Assembly (NCBI RefSeq): GCF_048128805.1 | Contig: NC_136016.1 | Location: forward strand, 12,018,676 to 12,082,675 | Source: Centroberyx gerrardi | Taxonomy: Eukaryota; Chordata; Actinopteri; Beryciformes; Berycidae | Direction: 5' to 3' | DNA: 64,000 nt | Shown: positions 22,853 to 42,567 of the stretch, piece after piece | How the letters are laid out: every line of letters starts with the position of its first letter | How positions within the stretch are numbered: the stretch's first letter is position 1 | Notes under the pieces: model-generated | Databases searched by the model: none | Told to the model about the DNA's origin: nothing | The model's input: only the letters and a program-made list of their open reading frames with translations | Made by a program: the position numbers and the translations under genes

Positions 22853-25800
22853 GAAGGGCCAACAAACACAGTGACAACAGATTTCAGACCAGGCTGGGAT
22901 GATGATTCACTTCTGATTCACTTCTCGTGTTTTGCCGAGCTGCCGATTATGTGGCTCTGCGGTGTACTATGTAGATAGCGGCTCTGGAGGAGGAACGGGA
23001 TAATTGAATCCTCAGAGTGCAAAGCCATGCCAAATTTGACTTGTTCCATAGGTTTCTATGCAATGTTCTGAACAGCAAATGTACAATATGCCTACATGCA
23101 AAATGTTACTAGCTAAACAGGTTTAAATACATGCACTACAAGATAATCTACCAAAGAGGTGATTTTTTTTGTTTTTTTATCCAAATTTCAAACGGTTTGC
23201 ATTGTACAATATCTATTTTTGTTTTGTGGATGGAATATTGTGTGGTGAGAGAAAACGAGGGTAGTCAAGGTGAGAGGAGATTATGAGGGAACTGTTCTCA
23301 GAGCCACTGATGTTGCATAATGAAAAAAAATCCACAAGCTGTGCAGGGTTTATAATCCCTGCTGCAGTGTAGGAGCCATATCAAAAGAGAAACCTTGAAA
23401 AATAGAAAGTGATATGATATGTATGAATGACTCGGATATTTCACAGATATTCAGCCAGCTTTAATTATTTGCTTTGAGTCAGAAGACAACACTTTGTATT
23501 ATTGGTTATATTCTAAGGAATAATAATGATGACCTTCTTTGATGACGTACCTACCTAGATGGTAAATGAATGGAACTTCAACTTCCAATTTCAACTCCTT
23601 ATATTTTACGTTTCCTGTTTGTGATATAATACATGTTTTCAATCACATATGAACAGCAAGGGAGAGAGTGTGATTCAGCGGTGTGTCAGTGTCAGGCACA
23701 AATGTCAGATCTAATTCATTGTTAGTTTGTTAGTCACAGGATGTTGAGTAGGATGTGTTGAGCATATCCTGAGCGTCGCAAACTGCTTCAAGCGAAGCGT
23801 TAAAATCTTTTAATTTAAATCCTGCATCTTATACTCTCTGCTACAACGTCTGTACATTTATAATACTCTGATAGTGCTTATATATTATAAGTTAGAATAT
23901 ATGTGAACAGCATAAGATTATAGTTCCAAATATGTTTTATGCACAGCACTTACACCACATTTGGTGGACAAACTAAAACTAAAGAACAGAAGGGAAATAT
24001 AGTTCATTTCCAAAAAATTACTTTTTTTCAAGTAGTGGATTTTTCATTTAAGAAACACTTAATATTCTTTTAAGATTTAAGACTTAAAGCTCTAACTAAG
24101 CAGGCAGGGTGTCACTGTACTGTAGAATCCCATGTGAACTCCAGGCCCTGAAGCATTATTTGTTGTCTTTGTGTTGAGTCAATAGCCTGATGACTTGTAG
24201 AGGCCCTCAGTCCTTTTCAATGGGCTGGCTCTTGACAAATACCCCCTAATCAGAGAGAGAGAGAGTGTGCACGTGCACGTGTGTGGCAGTGTGTGTGTGC
24301 ATGTGGGCATGCGCATAAGTGTGTGTTGATTAGCTCTTTGACGCGTTGCCCTCTCCTCTCCTTGGCGGTGTGACAGGGAGCCAGGCTGGTGGCCGTGGTG
24401 AAGGGAGTGGAGACAGACCCTGCAGGTCAGAGGGTGTGAAGTCTCTAACTCGCTAAAGATGGCTAGTCCAGCTCTGTAAGAGACCACCGTCCTACTGCAC
24501 CTCCCAGTCCAGAGCTCAGACACAGGAGTACAGCTTTTGCTTAAGGATGGAATAGACTATACATTTTTTTTGTATGAATGATGAATGAATTGGAGACGTC
24601 AGCTGATTCCGGGCTGATCATGCAAAATTCCCTTCACTTTTATCAATAAGGAAAGCCAAATCACACTAGCCAAGTCACCATGAGCACTAGACTCTTCAAA
24701 GGTTAGATGTCTGCTCTCCAGCTGTGAGCTGTGCTGAAACATTTCACTGTAGTTTCATTGTTACTAGATATAAATTAGTATATTTACACTATGTCGTTCT
24801 TCCAACCATCCAAAGCTCAGTGGGATGTCTCGCTTTATACAGCATATATAATATTAATATCCCTCCACAGATACAGCATATAAGCCATAAATGTCTTTTG
24901 ACATTGTATAAAAATATATTTGCTGCTTGCTAACCAACTCTATTATTTTTGCCTCTGTGCATATGTAGATTTTACATTCCCATCGCTGAATATGGAAGGA
25001 CCGCTACTGTACTTGTCCATATAATGCTAAACTTTCAGTTATTAATCCTCTGGCAGGAATCAAGTTTTTCCTATACTTTATCCTGTAAAATATGGGATCT
25101 TGGTATAAAGGTTGTCATGGTGACATTTATGTGATGGTAAATGGCACAGCACACATCTTTAGGACGAGAGACAACACCTTAACAGCTCTCTACCCATAGA
25201 CAGTTAGCAGTATTGGCATCGTGTGTGTGTGTGTTTGTCTGTGTGTGTGTGTGTGTGTGTGACTGAGTGAGGAGTATTGACAGTAATCTGGGGAACAATA
25301 GCCCAGTATTATGCATTGGAGCTCCCTGGATGCTTGGCCTAGTTACAGTGGCAGCAGACTGGTCTGCATTACTTTAACAGGCAGAAAAACTTGTTACCAA
25401 TCAGTATCACAAGTACCACAGTCTGCTAATTGTACCCGAGTGTTGTCTGAACCAGTCGTTTATCTTAATTAGTTCATAAGTGCCCCTGTCTTTTGAAGAA
25501 GCAAATCTCCCTTTTACCTCGCAGCTCTGTGGTGAATGACCTTGTCCTATTGCTTGATAAGGCACTTTAAAGCCGAAAAGAGTTGTTTGGGGAAAATGGT
25601 GTATTTATAGTGTGGATTAGCCAAGTGACATTGGAGGCGCTAATAGAAGGTTTTCATTGGCACTTAGGCCTGGGGGCTGCCTGTGAGGAATGTGTGTGTG
25701 TGTGTGTGTGTGCTGTATGTGTGCAGATGAGACTCCATAGCTCCTCATATCCTCCAGCATGATATCTCCCACATGACTTCTCCTCTCCTCTCTGCTCCGC

Positions 25801-26945
25801 TATTCACTGCTCATCATTAGAATGGACCCACTGTCACTTCTCACTTCAGCAGCTCTCTCTCTCCTCTCTGGGGTGTGTGTGTGTGTGTGTGTGTGTGGAT
25901 GGGGGGGTTGTCGGTGAACAAAGCCTCGCTTGGCCTCGTCTCCTTCTCTACTCCCTCTGCTTTCTTTTTCCTTCCCTCCCTCCTTCCTCATTTCCACTTT
26001 CCTTCCTCTATCAAATCACTTGGCTCCCTGCCCAGGTGGGCTGACTGTACCATCCTGCAGGGCAGTGAAGGCTTTCTTTTCTTTTTTTTTTATTCTCTAC
26101 TTCGACCCTCCTGTGCCCGGGAGTAGTGTTAGACAGAGAGATACAAGAGAGACTACACCAACAACAAACTATTTCAAACAATAAGCTTCCAATACACAGG
26201 GACAAAAAAATGAAAATCCCATACAAAGCTATATTAACCCAAAATGTAAATACAGTTGATCAAAAATCTGTTAAGGTGCTTGATTTCTTTTTGGTGTGCA
26301 ACCTTAATCACCAATGATTAATTTTCCACAATAATGATTTTCTTTGCTGTGGGATGGGGGATCTAATTGGGACTCCCTTGGGTAGTAACACAGCAAGTGT
26401 ACAAAAAAACAGGCTTTTCCTGAGTAATCCACTACAAATGGGGAAAAAAGGTTGTCAAAGATAAAGGTAAAAAGTAGGTTACCTGTGCCATTGTGTTCTT
26501 CCCCTCACTGTTCTCTCCAGTGAGATCTTAACAAGTACTTCTCTGCAGTTTCCTCACCGTTGTTTCAGTTCTCCCCAAACGTTTGACACAAGACTTTGTG
26601 ATCAAGGTCATCCATACTTGGGTTACTATCACTATCTTTCCCCTAATGTATTCCATACTCTCTGGCTTTACACAAAATATGGAAAAAGCTACATTTATAC
26701 ATCATTCATTTACTGATCCAATATGTGCCTAATTTTATATTTTGCATATTTGTGTAATATATCAATATTACATATCCATAAATAAAAGAAAACATCCAAA
26801 TCTAAAAGGAACTTTACTGTTGTATGAACTATTATGTACAACTGTGTTCTGTGTAAATGCAGGTTATGCATTCCATGATTTTCCACGATGAAAGTTATTT
26901 CATTAATCGTTTTATTAATAAATTTATTTGCTCCAATGGCTCCTT
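22853..26945 (+). other. myo1d: Likely myo1d 3'UTR and flanking DNA
   Basis: No canonical AATAAA was found by eye between the stop codon and 26781. The stretch is AT-rich with GT microsatellites (25220-25260, 25690-25711, 25872-25897). A variant signal could end the transcript earlier, so the length is uncertain. No other gene was recognised here. Confidence 0.4.
26917..26922 (+). terminator. myo1d: Likely distal poly(A) signal of myo1d
   Basis: AATAAA followed 45-80 bp later by a GT-rich stretch (about 26968-27005), the usual downstream element. A second AATAAA lies at 26781-26786. Confidence 0.45.
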
Positions 26946-28054
26946 CTCTTGCTCAGTTATTCTTTAAGTTTGTTGTTGTTTGTTTGTTTTGTTGTTTATC
27001 TGTGTTGCAAAGGAGGAGGTGGGGGGTTCCGGATAGACCTCCAGATAAATCCGTTTGAAGCTTTAGTCTGGACAGCAGGAAAGGAGTTAGTGTGTTGACT
27101 CAAATGTTTTCTAATGCCAGCTGTTGTCTTCTGTGTGTGATGTGGTAATAGCTGGGTAGAGCTAAACGTTAATCCGCCCACTAACAGCTGTTTGCCTGGG
27201 TGACGTTGAGACGGCTAAAACCCCTGCAGTCGGCATGACGACACCGCTTCCCACCATCCACTGTGTCAGCCATCAGCAGCTACCTCAGCAGGGTTTGCTA
27301 ATCCACTGACTGATGGATGACTATCTAGTGGGAAGAGTGGGATGATTCTTCCCACCAGGGCCGTGACTAAATACTGGCTGACCAGGTGATTAAATGGATG
27401 GAAAGTGGGTGATACATACGGAATTTAAATGACCTGACCCAAGCAGATGTAGGTCTGCCTAACTACATATATACTTGGTGTAGTACTTGCTTAGATACAT
27501 ACTTTGTGTAGCCGACCAACAACACTTGGATGGAGGACAGCGGTCTCCAACCCTGAGCCATCGTGAGCCATGTGTATGGAGTTTTTTATTCCAACCAAAC
27601 ACTATAGCAGCTGATTTCAATGATTAACTCACCATCAACCAGAGAGGAGGAACAAATCAATGAAATCAACTGCTGTAGTGTTTCTGGAGTTGGAATGAAA
27701 ATCTGAATACACATGATATAGGAGAAAACGGGAAATCTCAGTTCTCAGATGTCATCTCCTAAGTCTCAATAAGAATGGGTCTCGACACTCCTTGACACCG
27801 TTAATAATCTCTAGAATAACATTTGCTGGGAGTGAAATCCAAACACCCAGAGTATGAAATGAGGTGTCGACCATTGTATTTTGTGGTGTTTAAGTGTATC
27901 AGACAACAGCGTCTAAGTCCACAGCTGGAGGCACAATGAACACAAGCGGGCATCTTGAACGATCAGTGCATTTTATTTTCCATCACAGTACAAAAATAAA
28001 TTAAAGTAAGCAGAAACCAACTGAAAAAGTTTCAATTACAGCAACGGCTTTTTT
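26946..28054. other. Gap between convergent myo1d and cdk5r1
   Basis: About 1.1 kb with no recognisable gene. It contains the foldback element at 27569-27715 and a minus-strand AATAAA at 27972-27977 that could serve as an alternative cdk5r1 end. Confidence 0.5.
27569..27715. mobile_element. Foldback/MITE-like element
   Basis: The left arm (27569-27622) matches the reverse complement of the right arm (27658-27715) over about 55 bp, with a few substitutions and small indels. Both read CATGTGTAT..(A/G)..TT.TATTCCAAC/CATTCCAAC, then ACACTA(T/C)AGCAG(C/T)TGATTTCA. The loop is about 35 bp. It has no coding capacity. The interior resembles a fish repeat containing 'TTCCAACCA...CAGCTGATTTCAATGATTA'. 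Confidence 0.7.
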
Positions 28055-31000
28055 GTCTTTTTCAAAAAGAACATTTTATTGAACAGCGTCAACGCCCCTC
28101 CCTCCCCCACCAACGAAAAAACCAAGTCTAGTACCGGTGTGGTGTATTTTCCACTTCTTCTCCATAAGAAAACAAAGGTTCACACATTCTTCTGTACAAA
28201 TAAAACTCTCCCAGTCACGCTCACATATGTTCACACATTCGCGCACACATGCAGCCATCGAATGCCTCTTTTTGAAGTTCTTAACCACTGTTTCTTTTTT
28301 TTTTTTTTTGTTCTACAAAGTACGCAACAAGATACAGAAAAGAATTTGACAGAAATCTTAAACTATCACTTGAGTCTTTTTTCATATTTTTATAAGCTTT
28401 TGAAAGTATTTTCTCAAACAACTACTCAATGATGCAAGTGAAAAAAATGGCACATTTCAGTGAGTTGGGGCAAGTGGACAGACAGAAGATCCAGATTCTC
28501 TTCTTTAGACCCTTGACCCCAATGCCCTGCTTTTTCTGCCAGAGCAGAAGCCCATCCAAAGTGCGTGTCCCTCTACTGCGCTAGTACATGACAACACTCC
28601 AATTGAACTCTCTCTCATCGCTCTCACATACCCATATGGCAGTTATTACGCCATGGTAGAGAAACCCACAGGTCACGACCATTTCAACTGCTCATTTTCA
28701 CCGATTCACACTAATACAGCAGAGGAGAGGCAGGTATTCCTTCCAATCATTCTCTAGGAACAACTTTCATCACATGACAAGCCTTTTGTTGGCAATGAAA
28801 TGTGATAGAAATTAAAGTCCTTGCTGCACATGGCTGCCACCATTATGCTTTTCTAACCAGGCTATTTTGGGTAACACTGCTACTGAAAGAAAGCATGCAC
28901 AGTTTGTCAATATCGAGATGAGATGTGAAAACCATAAATACATTTCTCTTACTGTTATTTATACTAGGTTGTTTCTTTGTTTAATTTTAACAGTGAAGTC
29001 ATTTACCCCTGTGCCTACATGTTTGGAGAAGCTTAGAGGATGAAAACAGCTTCTCCAGTGATTGGAACCATTATGGAGATTGCGTGGAGCTGCAGTGGGC
29101 AGTAGCTTCAACTACTCTCCTATGCAAATGAAAAGCCATGCACCTCAACTGTTCTGTACGCTCTCCATTTTGGTTGTCATGGTGTTCCCATTGCCCTCTG
29201 CAGGCTGTCATTTAGTCTAGTGGTTTTCCTGATTGAAAATGTGATTATCTCCATGGAGGTCAAAGGGAATCTAACCCATTGCCTCATCTCATCTCCTGCA
29301 GCCCCCAGATGAATGTGGTGTCGCTTCACATTTGATTTACACAGAAACGATACTGATGGGTTATCCTCAAGGTAAAGCGGCGATACTGAAAAACTTATTC
29401 CCCTAGAAAATGTCTATGTTTTCTCTTACTGATATGTGGAAGAGCAGGTTAGCTACTCATGCAGGTCAGTGTTGGATAAATGTGTGTGTATGGGGAGGGG
29501 ATGTTTCAGGGCCTTTTCTCATGTATGAGGTCAGTGATGTGTTGTTCTGTCATGGTCTCCTTGATGGTGTCACTTTGGCGATGGTCAGATTTAACATTGG
29601 TTTTAATCTAAGGGCTTCAATTTGATATTCATTTCTAAATCCCTGCAACATTCATTTGCATAAACCATAATCAATCTTCATTCCCACCAAAGATAAGCTC
29701 ACCAGCTATCCCAGCAAAACCCCTTCCTCATATCCTGTCCCTTCCAAAGTCTTTTGACATGATCTTTCATTTACATTGGATGTGCCAAGAGAATAAATAA
29801 ATGGCAATAAATTAAGTGTCAGTAAGTAGTCATTAGTAGATGAAAATCCATCCCATCATTCAACAGCCAGACATCTCCCAAAGTTTTCTCAGACCTACGG
29901 GATTTTCATCGAAGATATGGCACTGTTTTAACATTTTCTATGCTGAATCATAAGCACAAAATGAACCATCATTCCAAAGTGGTTTCAACACAACCTATTG
30001 ACAAAAGTACAAAAAGAATTCCTTGGTAAACAAATAGCCTATTTTAGCAAGCATAGCTAAATAAACTAGATTCACTTTGTTCACAGCATTCTCTAATGCA
30101 GATGCAGTTGGTTTACAAATCAAGTAGAAAGAAGAAAAGTAATTGCTCCTGCCCCCCAAAACTCTGTAAAATTGCATGGCACACGTGCATTAGATTACAT
30201 TTCTAAGTAAAAAAAAAAAAAAAAAGAACTTTTCAGAAAATCAATAAATAAGCCTCCATAGGTATAAGCCTTTGGGGAGTAAAACATCCATTAACTTGTT
30301 TGTTTTATTTTTTTCTCAGATGAAAATAAAGTAGGTCTTTCTCAACACACAGAGTATGACCACTCATCATTGGCCATACGTCCTCTTCCTATTGTCTTTT
30401 GATCAAAAGTCCCACAATGCAATGCTGGCTTGCTGTCAAGTCCATCCAATCATCCCTCCAATATGTCCTGTTGCACCGCCACAAACAGAAACCCACAAAA
30501 ACATGGATCTAGTGGCCCCTCCACCTGCTCTTTGCTAGATGGCCAGATATGCATTGCTGCAGCAGAAATGTCCGGTCGTATCCTTTTAATGGAGGGGATG
30601 TGGGTGTTGGCATTCCAAAGAGCCAGGGTGTGCAGCCGGGGATGCCTGTTCATCCATGATGCATGAAGAAAGCCAGTCACGCGATGGCCCTCACCCTCCT
30701 GCAGTACAGTAGGCAGTGCACATCACAAACAGTCAGAAGGTCACTGCTAGGCTGCAGCAGCCTCAGTCCTCTCCACATTCATTGCTGTAGATTTATGCTT
30801 CCTTTTGTAATGTTTTTTTTTTTTTTGTCTTTTCTTCTGAATTGTTTTTGGAGATTTTTCAGTGTTTTATATAGATATATATCTGTATGTTAGCAAAGGA
30901 TGTACCCGAGTCTGGCATTTTTTGTTTAAGTATCACTGTCAAAAAAGCTTTCATTCTCAGGTTTACAGAAAATCCATTCCTTGCTCATTTGAAAATATAA

Positions 31001-31391
31001 TTTGGCCTTTTAAGTACACGTCCTCTAGAGGCAAAAAAGGGTGCTGTGTTGCTCTTTGCTGAACTAAATCCCCACACCGCCTTTTTGGTGACCATTGCAG
31101 CTGTTATCTCTCCAACACAGTGAAAACATTTTGGATATATATCAGTTAAAATAACCCTCATACAACCTTCAGAATTCACCCCCCCTCCCCTCCAACACAA
31201 CATTTTACTATCTTATCACTCTTATTACACTCAAAGCACAGTTGTTGTAAATCTCAAGTACGTCAGAATGGGCCTACTCCTTCCGCAATTTGGACAATAA
31301 TAAATAAATAGTGTCAGAAATCAGCTTTGAAACTTTGAAATGCCAGACTGGAGTATGCCCCGCCTCCCCTCTCCTCCCCCCCAGCGTCCCC
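28055..31391 (-). other. cdk5r1: Likely cdk5r1 3'UTR
   Basis: About 3.3 kb of AT-rich, frame-free sequence runs from the cdk5r1 stop codon to a minus-strand AATAAA. Mammalian CDK5R1 also has a long, regulated 3'UTR of a few kilobases, so the length is plausible. Another minus-strand AATAAA at 30304-30309 could give a shorter form. Confidence 0.5.
28075..28080 (-). terminator. cdk5r1: Likely cdk5r1 poly(A) signal
   Basis: On the minus strand this reads CAATAAAATG, followed by a T- then A-rich stretch. A further AATAAA lies downstream at 27972-27977. Confidence 0.5.
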
Positions 31392-32300
31392 TCACCGGTC
31401 CAGGCCGATGAGCAGGCGGCTCCTCTCCTCCTCCTTCTGGCTCTCGTTCTTCAGGTCGGCGAAGACCTGGGTGAAGTAGTGCGGGTCGGAGTTGATCTGG
31501 AGCATCTTGGCGCTCATCAGGTTGATAATGGACAGGCAGCGGTCCCAGAAGGTCTCCTTGGAGCTCTCCACCAAGAAGGGCTTGAGCGGGTAGGAGATCT
31601 CGTTGCCCATGTAGGAGTAGGACAGGTAGAGGCAGGTGAGCAGCACGGCCTGCAGCTCATGCTCCGTGGCCACCTCGGAGGAGACCACGTCGCGGCACAG
31701 CATGTAGACGAAGACCACGTTGGCGGGCGTGATGAAGCCCTGGTCCTGCCAGCCCTGGAGCAGCAGAGAGCGGTCCACGCTGCGCAGCCACAGCACCGGG
31801 TCGGTGGGTGACAGGTTTTTCAGCCGGTAGCAACGCCGGCACAGAAACTCCCCCAGGCAGCGCAGCAGCTCGCTAGTGGAGGCCTGCACGATCACCCTCT
31901 TGGGGGTCCCGGGGGCCACATTGGAGTTGGTCAGGGGGGCCTTCTTGACGGACGACACGGTGTTGTTGGAGTTCTTGGTGAGGGCCGGAGTGCTCTGATC
32001 CTGGGCGAAGGTGGACAGGTTAGCGCAGGACTGCGACTTCTTCAGGTTCTCGTTGTTGAGGTGGGTGACATTGTTCTGGTAGGTGCCGTTGGGCTGCACC
32101 TTCTTGGAGCCTTTCTTCTTGGCCGACACCGCCACGATCCGTTTCCATGGCAGCACGTTGATGAGCGAGTGGCGCTTCAGGTTCTTGTCTTTGGCGTTCT
32201 TGCTGTTCTGGACAGCCGTGTAGTGGCCCACGGTGGCCGGTCCATCTTCAAAGAGAGCCGCCTTTCGGTAGCTAGGCGACAAAGACAGCACGGTTCCCAT
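31392..32300 (-). CDS. cdk5r1: CDK5 regulatory subunit 1 (p35), single coding exon
   Basis: 302 residues, against 307 in human p35. The start codon has an ideal context (CACCATGG). Gly2 in [13 protein letters not shown] is the N-myristoylation site that holds p35 at membranes. A basic stretch follows (KKKGSKK, 61-67). Phe98-Ala99 in STFAQ matches the calpain cleavage point that gives p25. Thr132 in PGTPKRV corresponds to the CDK5 autophosphorylation site Thr138. From about residue 134 to the end lies the cyclin-box-like CDK5-binding domain, with [55 protein letters not shown] and the final LIGLDR. The family activates CDK5 in postmitotic neurons to control migration, the cytoskeleton and synapses. 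CDK5R2 (p39) is excluded by the N-terminus and the psmd11/myo1d neighbours. Which teleost duplicate (a or b) this is cannot be told. Confidence 0.97.
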   Translation of the reverse strand: MGTVLSLSPSYRKAALFEDGPATVGHYTAVQNSKNAKDKNLKRHSLINVLPWKRIVAVSAKKKGSKKVQPNGTYQNNVTHLNNENLKKSQSCANLSTFAQDQSTPALTKNSNNTVSSVKKAPLTNSNVAPGTPKRVIVQASTSELLRCLGEFLCRRCYRLKNLSPTDPVLWLRSVDRSLLLQGWQDQGFITPANVVFVYMLCRDVVSSEVATEHELQAVLLTCLYLSYSYMGNEISYPLKPFLVESSKETFWDRCLSIINLMSAKMLQINSDPHYFTQVFADLKNESQKEEERSRLLIGLDR

Positions 32301-32574
32301 GGTGACTGTGGGGAGGCTTCCAGGGGCTTTAGCCGCGCTGGGTCAGAGGAGCGTCTGCCAGGGGAGATCCTGAGGGTCTCAATGCCTCAATGCCTTCTGG
32401 GAGCTGGGGGACCTGGGCTACAGGCTGCCGCTGGTCTCAGACATCTAAAGCCGGGCCGGGGGGCGGCTGTCGTCCGTAAACTGGTCTCTGAGGAGATACG
32501 GATCACCTTGACTGGAAGAGTCTCTGTTGTATATCAGCTCTCCGTCTCTGCCTCTGGATGGCCAGTAGTGACTG
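32301..32574 (-). other. cdk5r1: cdk5r1 5'UTR portion of exon 2
   Basis: GC-rich sequence between the start codon and a strong minus-strand acceptor (TCTGTTCTGTTTCCAG, ending at 32575). An open frame on the opposite strand (32061-32597) is a shadow of this GC-rich block. Confidence 0.5.
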
Positions 32575-33874
32575 CTGGAAACAGAACAGATCAATGATCA
32601 GAATGGTGGAGGATCCCTTGCTTTTACTTAATTCTCAGCTATGTGCAAATGGTACAAATAGAATTAATTTGATCTCATATTAGAGCTGTAATTATTCAGA
32701 CTACATAATATAATGTCATGTTTATATATTCAGTAATAGTTTCATTAATGTGTGCAAAAGCAGGCTGTCTGTATCTCAGGCTTATTAGCAGTATTGATTT
32801 GACTCAGTAAGTGAATGGATCAGCATATAGCTTATACTAATTAAATGCAAACAGTATAGATCCCTCCTTTCTGCAAATGATCAATGTAATCAGAAGGCCA
32901 AACATCCAAACATTTGAGACATTTTCATATAAAAGTGTAGCCTACTACAGCCTACATTAATTTACAAAAGATCTAGAGAATGCAGAAGAAAAATATTATG
33001 ATGAATTATTGTCCATTAACTATTTAGAGCAGTTACTGGCCACATGTGATTGAAACGGGGCCACATGTTAATTCATCAACATCTTATAATGAGCGATCCA
33101 GGTTTTATGGCCAATGGCCGACTAGTCAGTGTGAACGGCACGCCAGCACACCCCTCTCGCTAAAATGGAAGCCTGAAACGTAAACACCATAATAATAAGT
33201 GAAGGTCGCGGTTGCTGCCTGTAGGACTGAGCCTATTGATGCATATAGCCAAGGCCATGTAGTCTAGCGTCGTTGAAATTAGACTAGCCAACAGAAATCT
33301 GAATCTTTTTCCACAACACCATTTTCTTCCTCACTGCAGTAGCCTACTTATGCATAGCTGAAAGACAAACAGTGAATGAATCGACTATGCACACTTGCGC
33401 AGGATTCAAGGAGGCTCATTCCTTCATTCCATCACCCTCTATCAATCTGATGATTTTCCAATATAGGAAATAAATCCAAAACATCCAATTCGAATGTGAC
33501 TTTATTGGACTCTGATATTTAAAGGACAAATCGTATTTGCTTGGCAGCTTGCTGTGATAACGGGCTGTGTGCATCGGTGCTCTCCATGGTCCTGAAACTG
33601 AGCGTCTGCGTCGAAATGAGGATGCTGGCCATAATAGGCGGTGGCTTCATAATGAAGAAATTCTTCATGTTTTTGACTCTCTTACAATAGCTCGTGATGA
33701 ATATGGCTGTAGTCCATAAAATTCACATCCTCATTTTTTCCAGTTTATCCTCAAATTTCCCCTAATTGACATAGCTACGCATCTCAGAAACGTTGGCTCT
33801 AAAAACCTCTACAATCCAAAACGACAATTTCAGTGCGAATAGGTACCAAAATGAAACAACCCTAAGCAGCTTAC
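32575..33874 (-). other. cdk5r1: Inferred intron in the cdk5r1 5'UTR
   Basis: A minus-strand donor CTG|GTAAGC at 33874 and the acceptor at 32575-32576 bracket 1.3 kb of AT-rich, non-coding sequence. Human CDK5R1 also has a non-coding first exon (from memory). RNA evidence is needed for the exact junctions. Confidence 0.45.
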
Positions 33875-34279
33875 CAGATGTTTATCTTCTGCTCAGTGGG
33901 AAAATAATTGCGCTGCAGCGATGCTCCTCGTCTCAAGCAGTAGGCTATAGCTTTTCTTTCCTTGTAAGACGCGATTCAAGGTAAAACCATCCCGGGTCAT
34001 GCGAATGAAAAATACAAAACAATCCGATCCGAGGAAAAAGAAAAACAGGGGATCAACGCGCCTGGTGGGCTATCGGTGGTGTGCAGACGATGGTAGGCAA
34101 CTGTGGAATGGATGCTGAGATGAAGATGTGCTGCTGGTCCTCCTGGCCGTGAGATGCGGATGCTGCGAGGGGTGCTGTGTGTTGTCATTGACTGGGTGAG
34201 GATGGTTGACGCAAAGGCGGTGGAGGGGCGCCGCTCTGCGCTCTGTCCGCGCTGCTGTTTCAACAACTCCGCCCAATCA
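33875..34279 (-). promoter_or_regulatory. cdk5r1: Likely cdk5r1 non-coding first exon and promoter
   Basis: The 34030-34275 region is richer in CpG than its surroundings. On the minus strand ATTGGGCGG (34269-34277) combines a reverse CCAAT box with an Sp1-type GC box, and no TATA box is evident. Mammalian CDK5R1 is likewise driven by a TATA-less GC-box promoter. The transcription start is probably just below 34260. Confidence 0.4.
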
Positions 34280-34384
34280 CAACAGGCACTCCAGCAAACA
34301 ACCCAATGAACCCACAGCATCCATGTCTTGACAACAACATTCACATTAACCTAACCAAAAATCATCTTAATATTCAAATAATAT

Positions 34385-34830
34385 TACCATAAAGACTAGT
34401 ATTTCTGTGGCACTCAGTAGTGACTGAGGTATTGTTTTTAATCTTCTATGGTATCACTATGATATTCGTGTAACATTCGTATAGGGACTTCGAGTATGCC
34501 TGTGGTACTAAATAATGACTTTATAGGGACTTTGTCGTATTTTATGGCATTTTTATCTTTATTTTTATGGTATCATATAATATTCCTATAGGGGAACTGC
34601 ATTTCTGTAGCACTCAATAGTGACTTTATACTGACCTTGTCATATAATTTTATAGGTATCAGTACAGTATTCCTATAATATTCTTGTTGGGACTTGTTAT
34701 GACCTTATCATATTTTATGATTTTATTTTTCTTTTACGGTATCACCTAATATTCATATAGGAGTACAGTAGGGACTTATGCCTATACCTACTCAATAGTG
34801 AGTTAATAGTAGGATTAGACTAATATAGCT
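34385..34830. repeat. Degenerate minisatellite, ~100-bp units
   Basis: A phrase like TGTGGCACTCAGTAGTGACT recurs near 34407, 34502 (TGTGGTACTAAATAATGACT), 34606 (TGTAGCACTCAATAGTGACT) and 34785 (ACCTACTCAATAGTGAGTT). Between copies TATGGTATCA, ATATTC.TATAGG and GACTT recur. It fills much of the gap between the cdk5r1 and psmd11 promoters. Confidence 0.75.
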
Positions 34831-35146
34831 ATAAATTTGACAATATATCGGGCAGATATTGAGCTTTCATTATATATTGGATATATGCCAATCATGTGAA
34901 CCGCTGGCAATATGATGGAGGGTTGTTCCTGATCACAACTACTGTAGCCTATATCAAAACAGTCTGTAAAACCTGCAATGAAATATTATTTTTTTCACAT
35001 CATATTCTTTCATTTAATTGTTCAATAATGTTTTTTGTGCTATGGCCAGCTTCAATACAAAAATATCGGTGTCAGCCGTCAAAAACCTATGTAGGTCGAA
35101 CCTTATTACGCACCTGGACTGACCTGGACGAGCTCCGTTTGATATA

Positions 35147-42567
<7,421 letters not shown>

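Noticed and set aside
31311..31811. 166-codon plus-strand open frame
   Set aside because: Antisense shadow of the GC-rich cdk5r1 coding exon.
32061..32597. 178-codon plus-strand open frame
   Set aside because: Antisense of cdk5r1 coding sequence and its 5'UTR.
34385..34830. Possible CRISPR-like array
   Set aside because: Repeats are long, degenerate and lack unique spacers of constant size, and the host is a vertebrate.
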